Source: Streptomyces sp. NBRC 110028 (GTDB lineage: Bacteria; Actinomycetota; Actinomycetes; Streptomycetales; Streptomycetaceae). Taken from it: a DNA stretch of 64,000 nucleotides. Location of the stretch: positions 62,001 through 126,000 of the forward strand of contig NZ_BBUZ01000039.1 of NCBI RefSeq assembly GCF_001417735.1. Direction: 5' to 3'. Both the position numbers and the translations under genes were made by a program. Shown here one piece after another: positions 50,921 through 60,350 of this stretch. Positions within the stretch are counted from its first letter, which is position 1, and every line of letters begins with the position of its first letter. The notes beneath the pieces are model-generated. The model was not told the origin of the DNA, made no database searches, and saw only the letters and a program-made list of their open reading frames with translations.

Positions 50921-52819
50921 TTACTGGCCGCTGGTGTTCCAGTAGACGTTGTAGTTGTGGCCATGCGCGTCGTGGAACGGGCCCAGTCCGACGGTGGAGC
51001 CGTTGGCGGTGGCCGTGAAGGCGAGCGAGCCGCTGCTGGTCCGTGTGATCGAGGACGTCTTCAGGGACGGGAGGGAGGTGAGCGTGGTGTTGCCGTAGTT
51101 GCCGGACAGCACCACCGGTCCGTAGGTGATCGCGGCGGTGTTCGCGTTGTCGTTGGCCGCCCGCATGATGATCCGCATGGGCAGGCGGACGGTGACCGTG
51201 TCGCCGGAGGTCCAGGAACGGGTCAGGGTGGCGTAGCTGCCAGGGGTTGCGGTGATGTTCTGCGTCGTACCGTTGACGCTGATGGTGGCCCCGGCGGTCC
51301 AGCTCGGGATGCGGACGCGCATCGTCCAGGTACCGCTGACGTTTCCGGTGACCTGCAGGGTCGTGGTGTCGCTGACGGGGTACGACGTGGTCTGGGTGAC
51401 CGTGATCCCCCGCTGTGTCCAGTTGAGCACCGAAGGCATGAACAGGTTCACGATCAGCGTGGTGTCGCTGGAGAAGTAGACGGAGTCCATCAGCTTGGTG
51501 TGCATCTCAAGGCCGGTGCCCTGACAGCACCAGAAGCTGTCGTAGTCGGTACTCCAGGTGCCACCGCCCCACGCCGGACCCACGCCACGTCGGCCCCCCG
51601 GGTTGAGCGGGGTGAAGTAGGTGACGTGGCCGTGGTTGTCGGCCGGGTTCTGCTGGCCGATCATCTGGTTCAGCCACGCCCGTTCGTAGTAGTCGAGCAG
51701 CGCGGCCCGGTTCGGATCCAGCGTGAACAGCTCCCGGGTGAGCGTGAGCATGTTGTACGTGTTGCAGCTTTCGCACGTGTCGCGGTTCAGGTAAGCGGCG
51801 ATGGCGTTCGGGGGGTGGAAGTGCTCCGCCTGGCTGTTGCCGCCGATGACGTAGGTGTGCGCGTCGACGCAGATGTTCCAGGCGTTGAAGGCGATGTCCC
51901 GGTAGCGGGTGGTACCGGTGGCCTGGTACTCCCGGGCGGCGCCGATCCACTTGGGCACCTGGGTGTTGGCGTGCAGTCCGTTCAGCCGGTCCTGATGGGA
52001 CGCCAGCGGGTCGAATACCGCGGCGTGGTCGAACCGCTGGGCGGTGGTGAGCCATCGCGAGTCGCCGGTCTGCTGGTAGATGTCGGCCAGCACGGCGTTC
52101 ATCCCCCCGAACTCCGTCCTCAGCACGGACTGCATCTGCCCGCTGCTCAGCCGACCCGTGCGCCGGTCGACCCACCCTGCCAGACCCAACAGCACGTCAC
52201 GGGCTTGGGTACTGCCCATAGAGCGCCACACATCCAGCAGACCGGCCAGGATCTTGTGGATGACGTAGTACGGCACGTTGCCGTTGGACAGGGTTCCCGC
52301 CTCGAGAGCAGTGAATTCGGACTCGGGGAAGCCGGACAGGTACCCGGTGTTGAACCCGGCGGCGCCGTTGTTGGCCTGGCACTTGGCCAACTCGGCGACC
52401 ATATGGGCGGCCTTGTCCCGGCAGGTGGTGTCCCCCGTCACGGCATACACCTGCGCCCATGCCGTGAGGAAGTGCCCCTGCGCATGGGAGCGGAAGGGGA
52501 ACGTCGGCACGTCCCACCCACCGTTGGATGCCGCGCCGTTGGTGGACAGCCGGTGGTTGGCACGGAAGTTGTACAGCAACCGCTCGGCATCGACGAACCG
52601 CAGGTAGTTCCGCGTGCGGTTCTGGTTGTCCAGCCATCGGCTCGCGGTCAACTGGACCTGACCGAGTGCGAAAGGAAGGGCGGACACGCCGATACCGGCC
52701 CGCCCAGAGGTGCTTGCCGCTCGGGCGGGCGAGGATCCGATGACGGATTCCGCGGCGGAGACCGCGGCCGTGGCCCCGCTCGCCTGCAGCAGTCGTCGTC
52801 GACTGATGGAGGAGGACAT
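50921..52819 (-). CDS. Tat-exported GH127 beta-L-arabinofuranosidase-like enzyme (DUF1680)
   Basis: 632 aa. ATG 52819 has AAGGG 6 nt upstream and begins with a Tat signal (SISRRRLLQASGATAAV...ARA). The catalytic (alpha/alpha)6 barrel shows FRSHAQGHFLTAWAQVYAVTGD, NVPYYVIHKILAGLLDVW, EFGGMNAVLADIYQQTGD, GGNSQAEHFHPP, TCESCNTYNMLTLTRELF and SFWCCQGTGLEMHTK. The Cys residues in CESC and WCC correspond to the zinc-bound thiolate centre of GH127, where one Cys is the nucleophile. The C-terminus has beta-sandwich domains. It removes beta-L-arabinofuranose from plant glycans or arabino-oligosaccharides. Convergent with the MFS gene. Confidence 0.93.
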   Translation of the reverse strand: MSSSISRRRLLQASGATAAVSAAESVIGSSPARAASTSGRAGIGVSALPFALGQVQLTASRWLDNQNRTRNYLRFVDAERLLYNFRANHRLSTNGAASNGGWDVPTFPFRSHAQGHFLTAWAQVYAVTGDTTCRDKAAHMVAELAKCQANNGAAGFNTGYLSGFPESEFTALEAGTLSNGNVPYYVIHKILAGLLDVWRSMGSTQARDVLLGLAGWVDRRTGRLSSGQMQSVLRTEFGGMNAVLADIYQQTGDSRWLTTAQRFDHAAVFDPLASHQDRLNGLHANTQVPKWIGAAREYQATGTTRYRDIAFNAWNICVDAHTYVIGGNSQAEHFHPPNAIAAYLNRDTCESCNTYNMLTLTRELFTLDPNRAALLDYYERAWLNQMIGQQNPADNHGHVTYFTPLNPGGRRGVGPAWGGGTWSTDYDSFWCCQGTGLEMHTKLMDSVYFSSDTTLIVNLFMPSVLNWTQRGITVTQTTSYPVSDTTTLQVTGNVSGTWTMRVRIPSWTAGATISVNGTTQNITATPGSYATLTRSWTSGDTVTVRLPMRIIMRAANDNANTAAITYGPVVLSGNYGNTTLTSLPSLKTSSITRTSSGSLAFTATANGSTVGLGPFHDAHGHNYNVYWNTSGQ

Positions 52820-53594
52820 GTGCACCCTTCCCGTGGTCAAGGAAAGCGGATACGTCCAATGTGTCGCGGCCGGCGCCGACCCGTGTCACAGGGCTACAGG
52901 GTCGCCCCCCCGTTCGGGCCCTCCCGCTCCAGGAGGGCGTGTAAGCGGCCACACCACTGCATGATTCTGGCGGCCGCGCCGGGAGTGTCAATACCTGACA
53001 CCGCATCAGTCGTTCCGGTTTCGTCGGACCAATGCACCAGGGCCGGGTGAACGAGGGCAACGGGGAGTGGCGAACCGGACCGGGAGGTGCCGGTCGCTCG
53101 GCGGCGGAGTGCGCGGTCACCCCTCGTCGGCCGAAATGAGCGAGGTTCCCGACCGGGCCGGCGCCCGCCACCTGCCGATTGCCGCCCCGTTCGGCGACAT
53201 GGGCCGGGGTGGGCGGGCCGGTTTCCGGACGCGGGCGACGCGAGAGGTGTGGACGTCCGCGCCGGGCCGCCTACGAGCGCGCCTGGACCCGCGACGACCG
53301 CGGGCTCATCCGGACACCACAGCCCGCCCCACAGACCCCGCCCCCCGGACGTCGCCGTCACCAGCGCGGACTGGGCCGCCCGGACGGCCCGGAGCGAACG
53401 GGCCTTCGCCCGGCGCTTCCACGCGGAGACCGGCGACAGCCCCGCCGCCTTCACCCGCGCCTTCGGCCTGCCGCCGTCCTGTTTCACCACCAGCGGGCAA
53501 GGCGGCCGCCCCCGCCGGGCCGGACGGGCCTGACGGCGCTCCCGGCACCGGCCCGGCCCGCCGGGGCCGGTGGGATCCGGCGGGCGCGGAGCGG
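52820..53594. other. Gap between the GH127 gene and the discoidin protein
   Basis: 775 bp with no intact gene. It holds the GH127 promoter and a short AraC-like relic (53350-53465). The other open frames are Arg/Pro-rich and unsupported. Confidence 0.5.
53350..53465 (+). pseudogene. Possible AraC-family helix-turn-helix scrap
   Basis: The peptide RTARSERAFARRFHAETGDSPAAF matches the second helix-turn-helix of AraC regulators (MSxRxFARRFRxETGxSPxxW). The usual continuation is absent and nothing recognisable precedes it. Too short to be certain. Confidence 0.4.
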
Positions 53595-56500
53595 TCAGCG
53601 CACCGTCAGGCGCCGCAGGCGTGGCGCCTCCGCGGGCGCCGGCCCGTCGACCTCGAGGCTGACGTAGCGGGCCGTCTCGGAGGCGGTCAGCCGGCGCACG
53701 CGGCCCCGGCCGGTGAGGGGCCCGGCGTCCCGGTAGGTGATGCCGTCCGTGCTGAAGCCGACCTTCACGCCCGGCGCCGCGCCCGCCGTCCACTCGGTCT
53801 CCACCAGGCGGACCGGGCGGGCCGCGCCGAGGTCCACGACCATGCGGCCGCGCGTGCCCGGCTGCCAGGCGGTGTTGGCGTCGCCGTCCACCGCCGCCGC
53901 GGGGTCGGACATACCCTCCGGCAGCGGGCTCGTGGGAAAGACAGTCCTGCCGAGGGCCAGATCGTCGCGCGGGTGGGCGACCGCGCCGGCCAGGACGACG
54001 GTGATCGTCCGGTCCGCTCCGACCACGACGACCTCACTGCGCCCCTGGGCCTGGACGCGCAGAGTGCAGGAGGCCCCGGACAGGCGCACAGTCGCGCCGT
54101 CGACGACCTCGACCCGCAGGCCCGACGGCAGGCCCCGGCCCGTGACAGGGGTGAGCGTGAAGCGCGGGGGCAGCACGACCGCCGTGGCGGCGGGCAGCGC
54201 GGCCTCGAAGGACGTGCCGTCGGCGGTCAGCGTCTGTGTGCCCTCGAAGACCACGGTGTCCGTGCCGGTGCCCGGGATCGTGATCCGCGTTCTGACGGAC
54301 TCACCGGAGAGGTTGAACAGGGTCAGGTGTCCGTCCGTCAGCGTCGTGCGCACCTCGGTGGCCTCCGCCGAGGGCGTGGCCCTCCGGGCGATCGCGCGCA
54401 GCTCCCCGGCCGAGGTGCCGGGGAAGCCCTCGACGAGGAGGGGCGCCGCCGGGCCGTCGCCGAGGACGATCGTGTCGTCGTGGACGCTGATCGGGTTCCG
54501 GCCATCACGCACCACCAGCCCGGCGCGTCCCTCGACATCGAGCCAGCCGCCGCGGCTGCTCACCGCGGGCCTCGGCCCGGTCGCCAGGTCCCGCCAGTCC
54601 CGGCCGTCGGTCGAGCCCTGGACGCGGTAGGCGCGGCCGGCCGCCGATTCCCAAGCCAGGGTGACCCGGTCGATCCGGTGCTCGGCGCCGAGGTCGACGG
54701 CCAGCCAGCTGTCGGCGCGCGGACGGTCGGCCCTGGACACCGCCCAGCGGGTGGCCGCGTCGCCGTCGACCGCGAGCGGCGCGCCCCTCCCGGTGTCGGC
54801 CGACGAGGCGGTGGCGGACCCGCCGCGCGCGAGGTCCGCGCCCTGGGCGCCGTCGCGCACCTCGAAGGCGTACAGGGAGTACCCGTAGGCCGGGTCGGGC
54901 CGCACGCCGAGCATGCGGACGTGGCGCACCGTCGTGGGGGTGAAGCCGAGGTCGTCGACCCGACCGGCGGGTGTGCCGGTGACGGTGTCGCGGGCGCGGA
55001 CGGTCGCCTCGCCCTCCTCGAAGCGGTAGGTGCGCGTGCCGTCGAGCCCGGGCATGCCGGGCATCGTCAGGTTGTGCACCTCGAGCCGGCCCTCCGCGTC
55101 GCCGGTGCCGCCGCTCGCGTAGACGACCGAGCCCGTCGGGAGCGTCGCGAACCCGGCCCAGCCGCCGTCGAGGCGCAGGAGCGTCGCGCTGCCGTCGAAG
55201 CCGTCGCGCGGGGACTCGTACACGCGCACGGTACGGCCCTGGACCTTCGCGGCGGTGGCGGGCAGGAACATCGGGGTCGCGCCGCCGAGCCGGAACAGCC
55301 AGTCGTCGTGGCCCGGCTGCCAGGCGAACTTCACGAACCCGGCCTTCGTCACGGCACCGGCCCACGCGGTGGGCGACTGGTGCGAGACCAGCCCGGGGCC
55401 GGTCCCGAAGTCCGTGACACCGGAGGCCCGCGCGAAGAGTTCCTCGCGCGACAGCGCCTCGACGGGCCGCCCGGACGCCGCCGCACACACGTGCAGCAGG
55501 TAGCTAATCGCGATCTCGGCGCGTGCCTCCGGCTCGTACTTCGGCTCCCCCGAGAACTTCGCCATCCGGTGCTCGGGCGGGTACTGCTGGTACGCCTCCA
55601 GCCGTGCCGCCAGCTCCTGCTCCGCGCGCGCCGCGGCCCCGTCGCGCATCACCTGGGAGAGGAAGGCGAGGGGGATGACGTCCCTGCCGTAGAGGTGCTC
55701 ACGGTCGGCGACCATCGGCATCAGGGGTTCGCCCGCGTCGCTCATGACGCCCAGCAGCGTGCGCCACAGCGGCTCGGCGTTCGGCTGCCGTGCGAGGACC
55801 TGTGGGAGGGGGCGTCCGGCGGCCAGGAAATGCGCGGCGTTGCGGCCGGAGGTGCGCCACAGCTCCTCCTGGTAGTGCGGGCCGAAGGAGCCGTGGTTCT
55901 CGACGATGAAGGTGTCGTACAGGTTGCGGGCGGTGTTCTCGGAGACGGCGACGCCGTCCACGCGGGCGGGGTTGGCGAGGTCGGCGGGCGGCAGCCCCGC
56001 CTCGTTGCGCGACCAGATGCCGTACCACGTGGCCCAGTCGGCGGCGCGGTGGTCGTCGTGGGCCCAGGCGAGCGCGGGTGCGAGGGTCTGCGCGTACAGG
56101 CCCATCTCCTCCAGCTTGGTGTCGCCGATGTGTCCGCCGCTCAGGCCGTTCGGCGTCCAGGCGCCCGAGGCGGGGTCGTCGCCGCTGCCCAACGACGCGG
56201 TGTAGGCGGCCTGTTCGCGGACGATGGTCTCGACGTTGTGCCGGGTCGCGGTGTCGAGGTCCTGCCACAGCAGCCGGGCGGCGAGGACGAAGTACGACTG
56301 GAAGGTGGTGTCGAAGAAGAGCTTGCGGCCCCACTCGTCGCCGCCGGTGAGCCGGTTCGACGCGGCGAAGTGGCGGATGGTGGCGAGCGTGTGCCGTTCG
56401 AGGGTCTCCCGGTCGGTGCCCGCGCGCGCCGCGTCGTAGGTGCCGTGGGTGAGCAGCACCGCGTTGCCGAGGACCACGGCGAACCCGAAGTCCTTGGCGG

Positions 56501-56726
56501 TGTAGTGGCCCTTGGCCTCGTCCCACTGCGTCTCGGACCACCGGGTGTGGTCCGAGAGCACCCGCAGGTAGGTGGCCGCGACGGCGTCGGGCGGCGTATC
56601 CGCGCGGCCGTGCGCGGCGTGGGCGCTCGCGGCACCGGTGAGCGGAGGCAGGGCGGCCAGCGCGCCCGTGAGCCCGGCGAGGTGCAGGAAGCGGCGGCGG
56701 CGCAGGGGTGGGGACGGGTGCGACAT
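53595..56726 (-). CDS. Tat-exported (alpha/alpha)-toroid protein with two discoidin domains, probable polysaccharide-active enzyme
   Basis: 1043 aa. ATG 56726 has GAGGTG 8 nt upstream. Tat-type signal (LRRRRFLHLAGLTGALAALPP). Residues ~50-430 are helical with Trp/Tyr-rich pairs (YLRVLSDHTRWSETQWDEAK, FFDTTFQSYFVLAARLLWQD) and the conserved-looking NHGSFGPHYQEELWRTSGRN, resembling the Asn/His/Tyr centre of toroid polysaccharide lyases. A beta-rich middle follows. F5/8-type discoidin domains lie at ~625-710 (ARGGSATASSADTG...AVDGDAATRWA) and ~900-1035 (AAAVDGDANTAWQPGTRGRM). I could not assign a CAZy family. The preceding CE7 esterase and propeller, and the palindrome at 56747, place it in a glycan-use locus. 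Confidence 0.8.
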   Translation of the reverse strand: MSHPSPPLRRRRFLHLAGLTGALAALPPLTGAASAHAAHGRADTPPDAVAATYLRVLSDHTRWSETQWDEAKGHYTAKDFGFAVVLGNAVLLTHGTYDAARAGTDRETLERHTLATIRHFAASNRLTGGDEWGRKLFFDTTFQSYFVLAARLLWQDLDTATRHNVETIVREQAAYTASLGSGDDPASGAWTPNGLSGGHIGDTKLEEMGLYAQTLAPALAWAHDDHRAADWATWYGIWSRNEAGLPPADLANPARVDGVAVSENTARNLYDTFIVENHGSFGPHYQEELWRTSGRNAAHFLAAGRPLPQVLARQPNAEPLWRTLLGVMSDAGEPLMPMVADREHLYGRDVIPLAFLSQVMRDGAAARAEQELAARLEAYQQYPPEHRMAKFSGEPKYEPEARAEIAISYLLHVCAAASGRPVEALSREELFARASGVTDFGTGPGLVSHQSPTAWAGAVTKAGFVKFAWQPGHDDWLFRLGGATPMFLPATAAKVQGRTVRVYESPRDGFDGSATLLRLDGGWAGFATLPTGSVVYASGGTGDAEGRLEVHNLTMPGMPGLDGTRTYRFEEGEATVRARDTVTGTPAGRVDDLGFTPTTVRHVRMLGVRPDPAYGYSLYAFEVRDGAQGADLARGGSATASSADTGRGAPLAVDGDAATRWAVSRADRPRADSWLAVDLGAEHRIDRVTLAWESAAGRAYRVQGSTDGRDWRDLATGPRPAVSSRGGWLDVEGRAGLVVRDGRNPISVHDDTIVLGDGPAAPLLVEGFPGTSAGELRAIARRATPSAEATEVRTTLTDGHLTLFNLSGESVRTRITIPGTGTDTVVFEGTQTLTADGTSFEAALPAATAVVLPPRFTLTPVTGRGLPSGLRVEVVDGATVRLSGASCTLRVQAQGRSEVVVVGADRTITVVLAGAVAHPRDDLALGRTVFPTSPLPEGMSDPAAAVDGDANTAWQPGTRGRMVVDLGAARPVRLVETEWTAGAAPGVKVGFSTDGITYRDAGPLTGRGRVRRLTASETARYVSLEVDGPAPAEAPRLRRLTVR

Positions 56727-56746
56727 GGGGCGACACCTCGATGCTA

Positions 56747-56758
56747 GACAACGTTGTC
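56747..56758. promoter_or_regulatory. LacI-type operator palindrome
   Basis: GACAACGTTGTC, a perfect 12-bp palindrome with the central CG typical of LacI-family operators, 21 nt upstream of the discoidin protein start. It suggests a separate, sugar-controlled promoter for that gene within the minus-strand series. Confidence 0.65.
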
Positions 56759-56852
56759 AGAAGGGACCCGCACATTCTTCGGCGGTCCCGGTGCGCGCGT
56801 CAACGGATGTGACGCCGACCGTTCACCGGCTTTCGCGGGGGTACTGCCGGCG

Positions 56853-57821
56853 TCACATCCGGCGCCTGAGCCACCTCAGCTTCGCCGCCGCCTGGTACGG
56901 GCCGCCGCCCTCGTGGCCGTTGAAGTCGTACACCTCGATGGACCTGTCCTCGTGGGCCCAGGCGTTGAAGGCCGCGAACACCGTGGAGGGCGGGCATGTC
57001 TGATCCTCGAGGGCGGTGGAGAAGAGCGCGGGCACCCGGCCACGAGCGGCGAAGTGGACGCCGTCGAAGTAGGAGAGCGTGCGCAGCGCTTCTCCGGTGC
57101 GGCCGCGATGCGTACGGAGGAACAGGCCGATCTCCCGGTACGGGCCCGAGTCCGTCAGGGTGACGGCGCGCGGGAAGTCGCACAGGAACGGCACGTCCGG
57201 GGCGACCGCCAGCAGGTCGGGGACCAGTCCTCCCACCGCTATCGAGATGCCTCCGCCCTGGCTCTCGCCGATGACCGCCGTACGGGAGGCGTCGGTGAGC
57301 GGATGCGTGCGGGCGGCCTCCACCGCCCGCACCGCGTCGGTGAACACCCGCCGGTAGTAGTGGTTCTCGGGCGCGTCGATCCCGCGGGTCATGAATCCCG
57401 GGTAGGCGGGAGCGGCGCCCACCGGGTCCGGGGTGCCCCCGCCCCCGCCCCAGCCGCTGCCCTGGCCGCGGGTGTCCATCACGAAGTGCGCCCGGCCGGT
57501 GGACGCCCAGAGCAGGTGCTCGTGGGGCAGGCCCCGCCCGCCTCCGTACCCCACGAACTCCACGACGAGGGGCACCGGCTCAGCGATCTCCGCGGGCAGC
57601 GTCAGCCAGCCCTTCACCGGGTGACCGCCGAAGCCGGCGAACGTGGCGTCGTACACCCGCACGGTGCTGAGGCCCGTGTCGACGGGCTCGAAGCGGGCGT
57701 CGAGGTCGTACCGCCGGGCCTCCGCCAGGGTGGCGGACCAGAACGCGTCGAAGTCGTCCGGTTCGGCGGAGGCGCTGCGGTAGCGGTGCAGCTGTTCGCG
57801 TGGAAGGTCGAAAAGTGCCAT
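56853..57821 (-). CDS. CE7 acetyl esterase (cephalosporin-C deacetylase/acetylxylan esterase family)
   Basis: 322 aa with no signal peptide, so cytoplasmic like other CE7 enzymes. It has the family opening FDLPREQLHRYRSASAEPDDFDAFW, RGQGSGW (the CE7 RGQ motif), nucleophile Ser in VIGESQGGGISIAVGGL (GxSQG), Asp in STALEDQTCPPSTVFAAFN and His in NGHEGGG. It deacetylates imported xylo-oligosaccharides or other small acetylated substrates. ATG 57821 has GGGGAGAG upstream. It lies 68 bp after the propeller gene. Confidence 0.92.
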   Translation of the reverse strand: MALFDLPREQLHRYRSASAEPDDFDAFWSATLAEARRYDLDARFEPVDTGLSTVRVYDATFAGFGGHPVKGWLTLPAEIAEPVPLVVEFVGYGGGRGLPHEHLLWASTGRAHFVMDTRGQGSGWGGGGGTPDPVGAAPAYPGFMTRGIDAPENHYYRRVFTDAVRAVEAARTHPLTDASRTAVIGESQGGGISIAVGGLVPDLLAVAPDVPFLCDFPRAVTLTDSGPYREIGLFLRTHRGRTGEALRTLSYFDGVHFAARGRVPALFSTALEDQTCPPSTVFAAFNAWAHEDRSIEVYDFNGHEGGGPYQAAAKLRWLRRRM

Positions 57822-57889
57822 GCGGGACTGCTCTCCCCAGGAGGACGGACGGTCGTGCGGTGCGTACCCGGTTCGGGCGGGGGCCGGGG

Positions 57890-58894
57890 CTATCCCCGGG
57901 CCACCGCGATGGATCCGGCGAGGCGTTCGCCCGCTTCGTAGATCATGTACGGGACGCCGTGGTCCGTGCCGAAGGAGGGGGCCGCGGCCCGGCCGTTCTC
58001 GGGCGCCGATGAGCGGGAGTCGTAGAAGACGCCGAGGTGCTTGCGGAGCGAGAAGTCCTTGCCCACCTCGGTGATCATGAGGTCGCCGCCGCTCTCCTTG
58101 TCCTTGTTGTAGACGACGAACGCGGAGCCGCCGCGGGTCAGCAGATGCGGCCCGCCGACGTTGACCGCGCCGACGTCCGAGTGGCGCACCAGCGGCGTCC
58201 GGTCGAAGGTCCAGCCGCGGCCGTCCGCGGACCAGCCCCAGCCGATGTCCCGGTGGTTGGTGGTGTTGTTGATCATGAACAGCATCACGTAGTGGGCGCC
58301 GCGGGCGGGCAGGTCGTGCCGGAACACCCGGGCGTAGGACGTCTCGGTGGTGCCGGCGGGCATCATGGACGTGTTCAGCACCACCTTGTCGTAGGTGAAG
58401 TGGATCCCGTCCTTCGAGCGGGCGAGGCGGGTGGTGGTGTTCTCGCCGTGGAAGTACAGCCAGAACTCCTTGACGTCCTCCTTCCACAGCACGTGCGGCG
58501 AGGAGACGTGGCTGACCGAGTAGTGCGGGTCCCATCTGTTCGCCACGATGGGGTTGTCCGGGTACTCGGTGAACGGGCCTTCCAGGGAGTCGCCGTAGGC
58601 CAGGCAGATGCCGCCCGGCGCGTCGTGCGGCGCGTAGTAGAGGTAGTACCGGCCCAGGGGACCGGCCAGCTTGTCGTACACCCCGCGGACCGTGGGGAAG
58701 ATGATCTCGCCGGTCGGGTTGTACTTCAGCCGCGACGGGGTGAGCAGCGTGCGGACGTAGGTGTAGTCCGGGAATCCGCCGGGCGCGGCGGAGGCGGACG
58801 GCGTGGCCGACCCGCCGAAGGTGAGCGCCGCGCCGGAGAGGGCGGTGGCGCGCAGGAACATACGGCGGTCGAGACCGGACTGCGGCTCGGGCAT
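57890..58894 (-). CDS. Tat-exported five-bladed beta-propeller glycosidase-like protein
   Basis: 334 aa. ATG 58894 has AAGGGAG 6 nt upstream. Tat signal (LDRRMFLRATALSGAALTFGG...ASA). The mature part has propeller blades with GRYYLYYAPHDAPGGICLAYGDSLEGPFTEY, DPHYSVSHVSSPHVLWKEDVKEFWLYFHGE, TYDKVVLN and a closing IYEAGERLAGSIAVA, a layout like GH43/GH117-type and uncharacterised propeller hydrolases. Catalytic residues cannot be fixed by eye. It probably acts on extracellular oligosaccharides imported by the neighbouring system. A tandem repeat array lies just upstream. Confidence 0.78.
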   Translation of the reverse strand: MPEPQSGLDRRMFLRATALSGAALTFGGSATPSASAAPGGFPDYTYVRTLLTPSRLKYNPTGEIIFPTVRGVYDKLAGPLGRYYLYYAPHDAPGGICLAYGDSLEGPFTEYPDNPIVANRWDPHYSVSHVSSPHVLWKEDVKEFWLYFHGENTTTRLARSKDGIHFTYDKVVLNTSMMPAGTTETSYARVFRHDLPARGAHYVMLFMINNTTNHRDIGWGWSADGRGWTFDRTPLVRHSDVGAVNVGGPHLLTRGGSAFVVYNKDKESGGDLMITEVGKDFSLRKHLGVFYDSRSSAPENGRAAAPSFGTDHGVPYMIYEAGERLAGSIAVARG

Positions 58895-58907
58895 GATCGA
58901 CTCCCTT

Positions 58908-59008
58908 GGGTCGGATACTGCGGGTCGGATACTGCGGGTCGGGCACCTCGGGTTCGGTGGCTCGGATTCGGTTGCTACGGATTCGGTTGCTACGGGTTCG
59001 GTTGCTAC
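58908..59008. repeat. 14/15-bp tandem repeat array upstream of the propeller gene
   Basis: Two perfect copies of gggtcggatactgc, two degenerate units, then three 15-bp units of gg(a/g)ttcggttgctac. The array fills most of the 166-bp gap between the transporter stop and the propeller ribosome-binding site. Confidence 0.85.
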
Positions 59009-59060
59009 GGGGCGGGGTGGTCCGCGCGGATCCTCGGAGCGCGGATCGGGTCGGCTCCGG

Positions 59061-60347
59061 TCACAGCTCGGTGAAGGCGGTGACGCACAGACCGCCGAGG
59101 GCCACGGCCCACACGTACGGCAGGGTGCGCACCATCACCTGGTGCGGGGAGACACCCGCGTACTGGGCGCTCCACACGGTCTGGGTGCTGGTCGGGTCGG
59201 ACACGCCGAAGACCTGGTTGTACGAGGCGGTCATTCCGAGGACGGCGACGGCCGGGTAGATGCCGGTGGCGACGAGGACGCCCGCGATTCCGGCGCCGAG
59301 GCCGAAGACGTTCAGCGGGCCCCGGAACAGGCACAGCGGCACCAGCAGGGTGAAGACGAGGATGAACAGGACGGTGTTCTGCGGGCTGACGGCCTTGACG
59401 AGGGGCTGCAGGGCGTCGACCGCGCCGGGCAGCTTGACCGCGGCGAGCAGGATGCCGATGGCCACGAAGAGGGTGATGGGCGGGGCGGCCACCTCGAACC
59501 CGCCGTAGAGGGTGCGCAGCAGACGGCGGTTCATCTCCCGCGGCCGGGTCGTCGTCACCAGCGCGTACAGCACGCCGCCCAGCAGCGAGGGGATGATGGC
59601 CACGTCCAGGCCGAGGGCGAGGACGAGGGGAACCGCCGGGGTGAGCAGGGCGTACCAGGGGGCGTCGCCGAGCCGCCGGCGGCGGTCGGCGCCCGAGGGC
59701 CGTGCCCGCGCCGCCTTCAGGGACCAGGTGTGCTCGACGCCGCGGCGCCGGGACTCCACCAGCACATAGGCGACGGCGGCCACCAGGGCGAACGGGAACA
59801 GCTTCACCATGAAGCCGCGTACCGTGTCGATCGGCAGGTCCAGGGCGGTGGAGAAGAACTGCCACACCGGCAGTTCGAAGGGCACGCCGACGGCTATCCC
59901 CATCAGGACCGTGCCCGCGGCGGTCACCTTGGGGATGCCCACCGCGATCATCGCGGGGATGCCGATCAGACCGGCGAGCATCGCCGCGGGCGCCGATCCG
60001 GTCACGGTGCCGACCAGCGCGGACACGGCGAGCACGCCGAGAGCGACGAACACCGGCCGGTCGCCGCCGAATTCGACGATCTTGCGGACCAGGGTGCCCG
60101 CGATCCCGGTCTCCTCCAGGAGCTTGCCGAGCCACGAGCCCAGCAGGATCGCGATCATCGTGGCGGCGAGCGCGGGCGCCCCCTCCTGGAGCACCGTGTC
60201 GAGCACGCTCTCCTTGCCGGTGAGCGGAGCGCCCGCCAGGAACGCGATCACCACGGCGAGCAGCACCAGGGCGAACGCCGTGGGCAGTTTGCGGGTGAGC
60301 ATGGCGGCGACTCCCACCGCCATGACAAGCAGGATGACGACACCCAT
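59061..60347 (-). CDS. GntP/CitMHS-like H+ symporter
   Basis: 428 aa, about 11-12 membrane segments (MGVVILLVMAVGVAAML, FALVLLAVVIAFLAGAPL, IIPSLLGGVLYALV, ITLFVAIGILLAAV). The repeated re-entrant-type motifs VGTVTGSAPAAMLAGLIGIPAM and LCLFRGPLNVFGLGAGIAGV fit the ion-transporter superfamily (gluconate, citrate or other hydroxy-acid symporters). It probably imports a sugar acid or small carboxylate. Its start lies 3 nt after the stop of the HExxH protein, and its residues do not indicate the exact substrate. Confidence 0.85.
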   Translation of the reverse strand: MGVVILLVMAVGVAAMLTRKLPTAFALVLLAVVIAFLAGAPLTGKESVLDTVLQEGAPALAATMIAILLGSWLGKLLEETGIAGTLVRKIVEFGGDRPVFVALGVLAVSALVGTVTGSAPAAMLAGLIGIPAMIAVGIPKVTAAGTVLMGIAVGVPFELPVWQFFSTALDLPIDTVRGFMVKLFPFALVAAVAYVLVESRRRGVEHTWSLKAARARPSGADRRRRLGDAPWYALLTPAVPLVLALGLDVAIIPSLLGGVLYALVTTTRPREMNRRLLRTLYGGFEVAAPPITLFVAIGILLAAVKLPGAVDALQPLVKAVSPQNTVLFILVFTLLVPLCLFRGPLNVFGLGAGIAGVLVATGIYPAVAVLGMTASYNQVFGVSDPTSTQTVWSAQYAGVSPHQVMVRTLPYVWAVALGGLCVTAFTEL

Positions 60348-60350
60348 CGA

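Noticed and set aside
53067..56747. 1226-codon plus-strand frame opposite the discoidin protein
   Set aside because: The minus-strand frame has a Tat signal, ribosome-binding site and domains; the plus frame has none.
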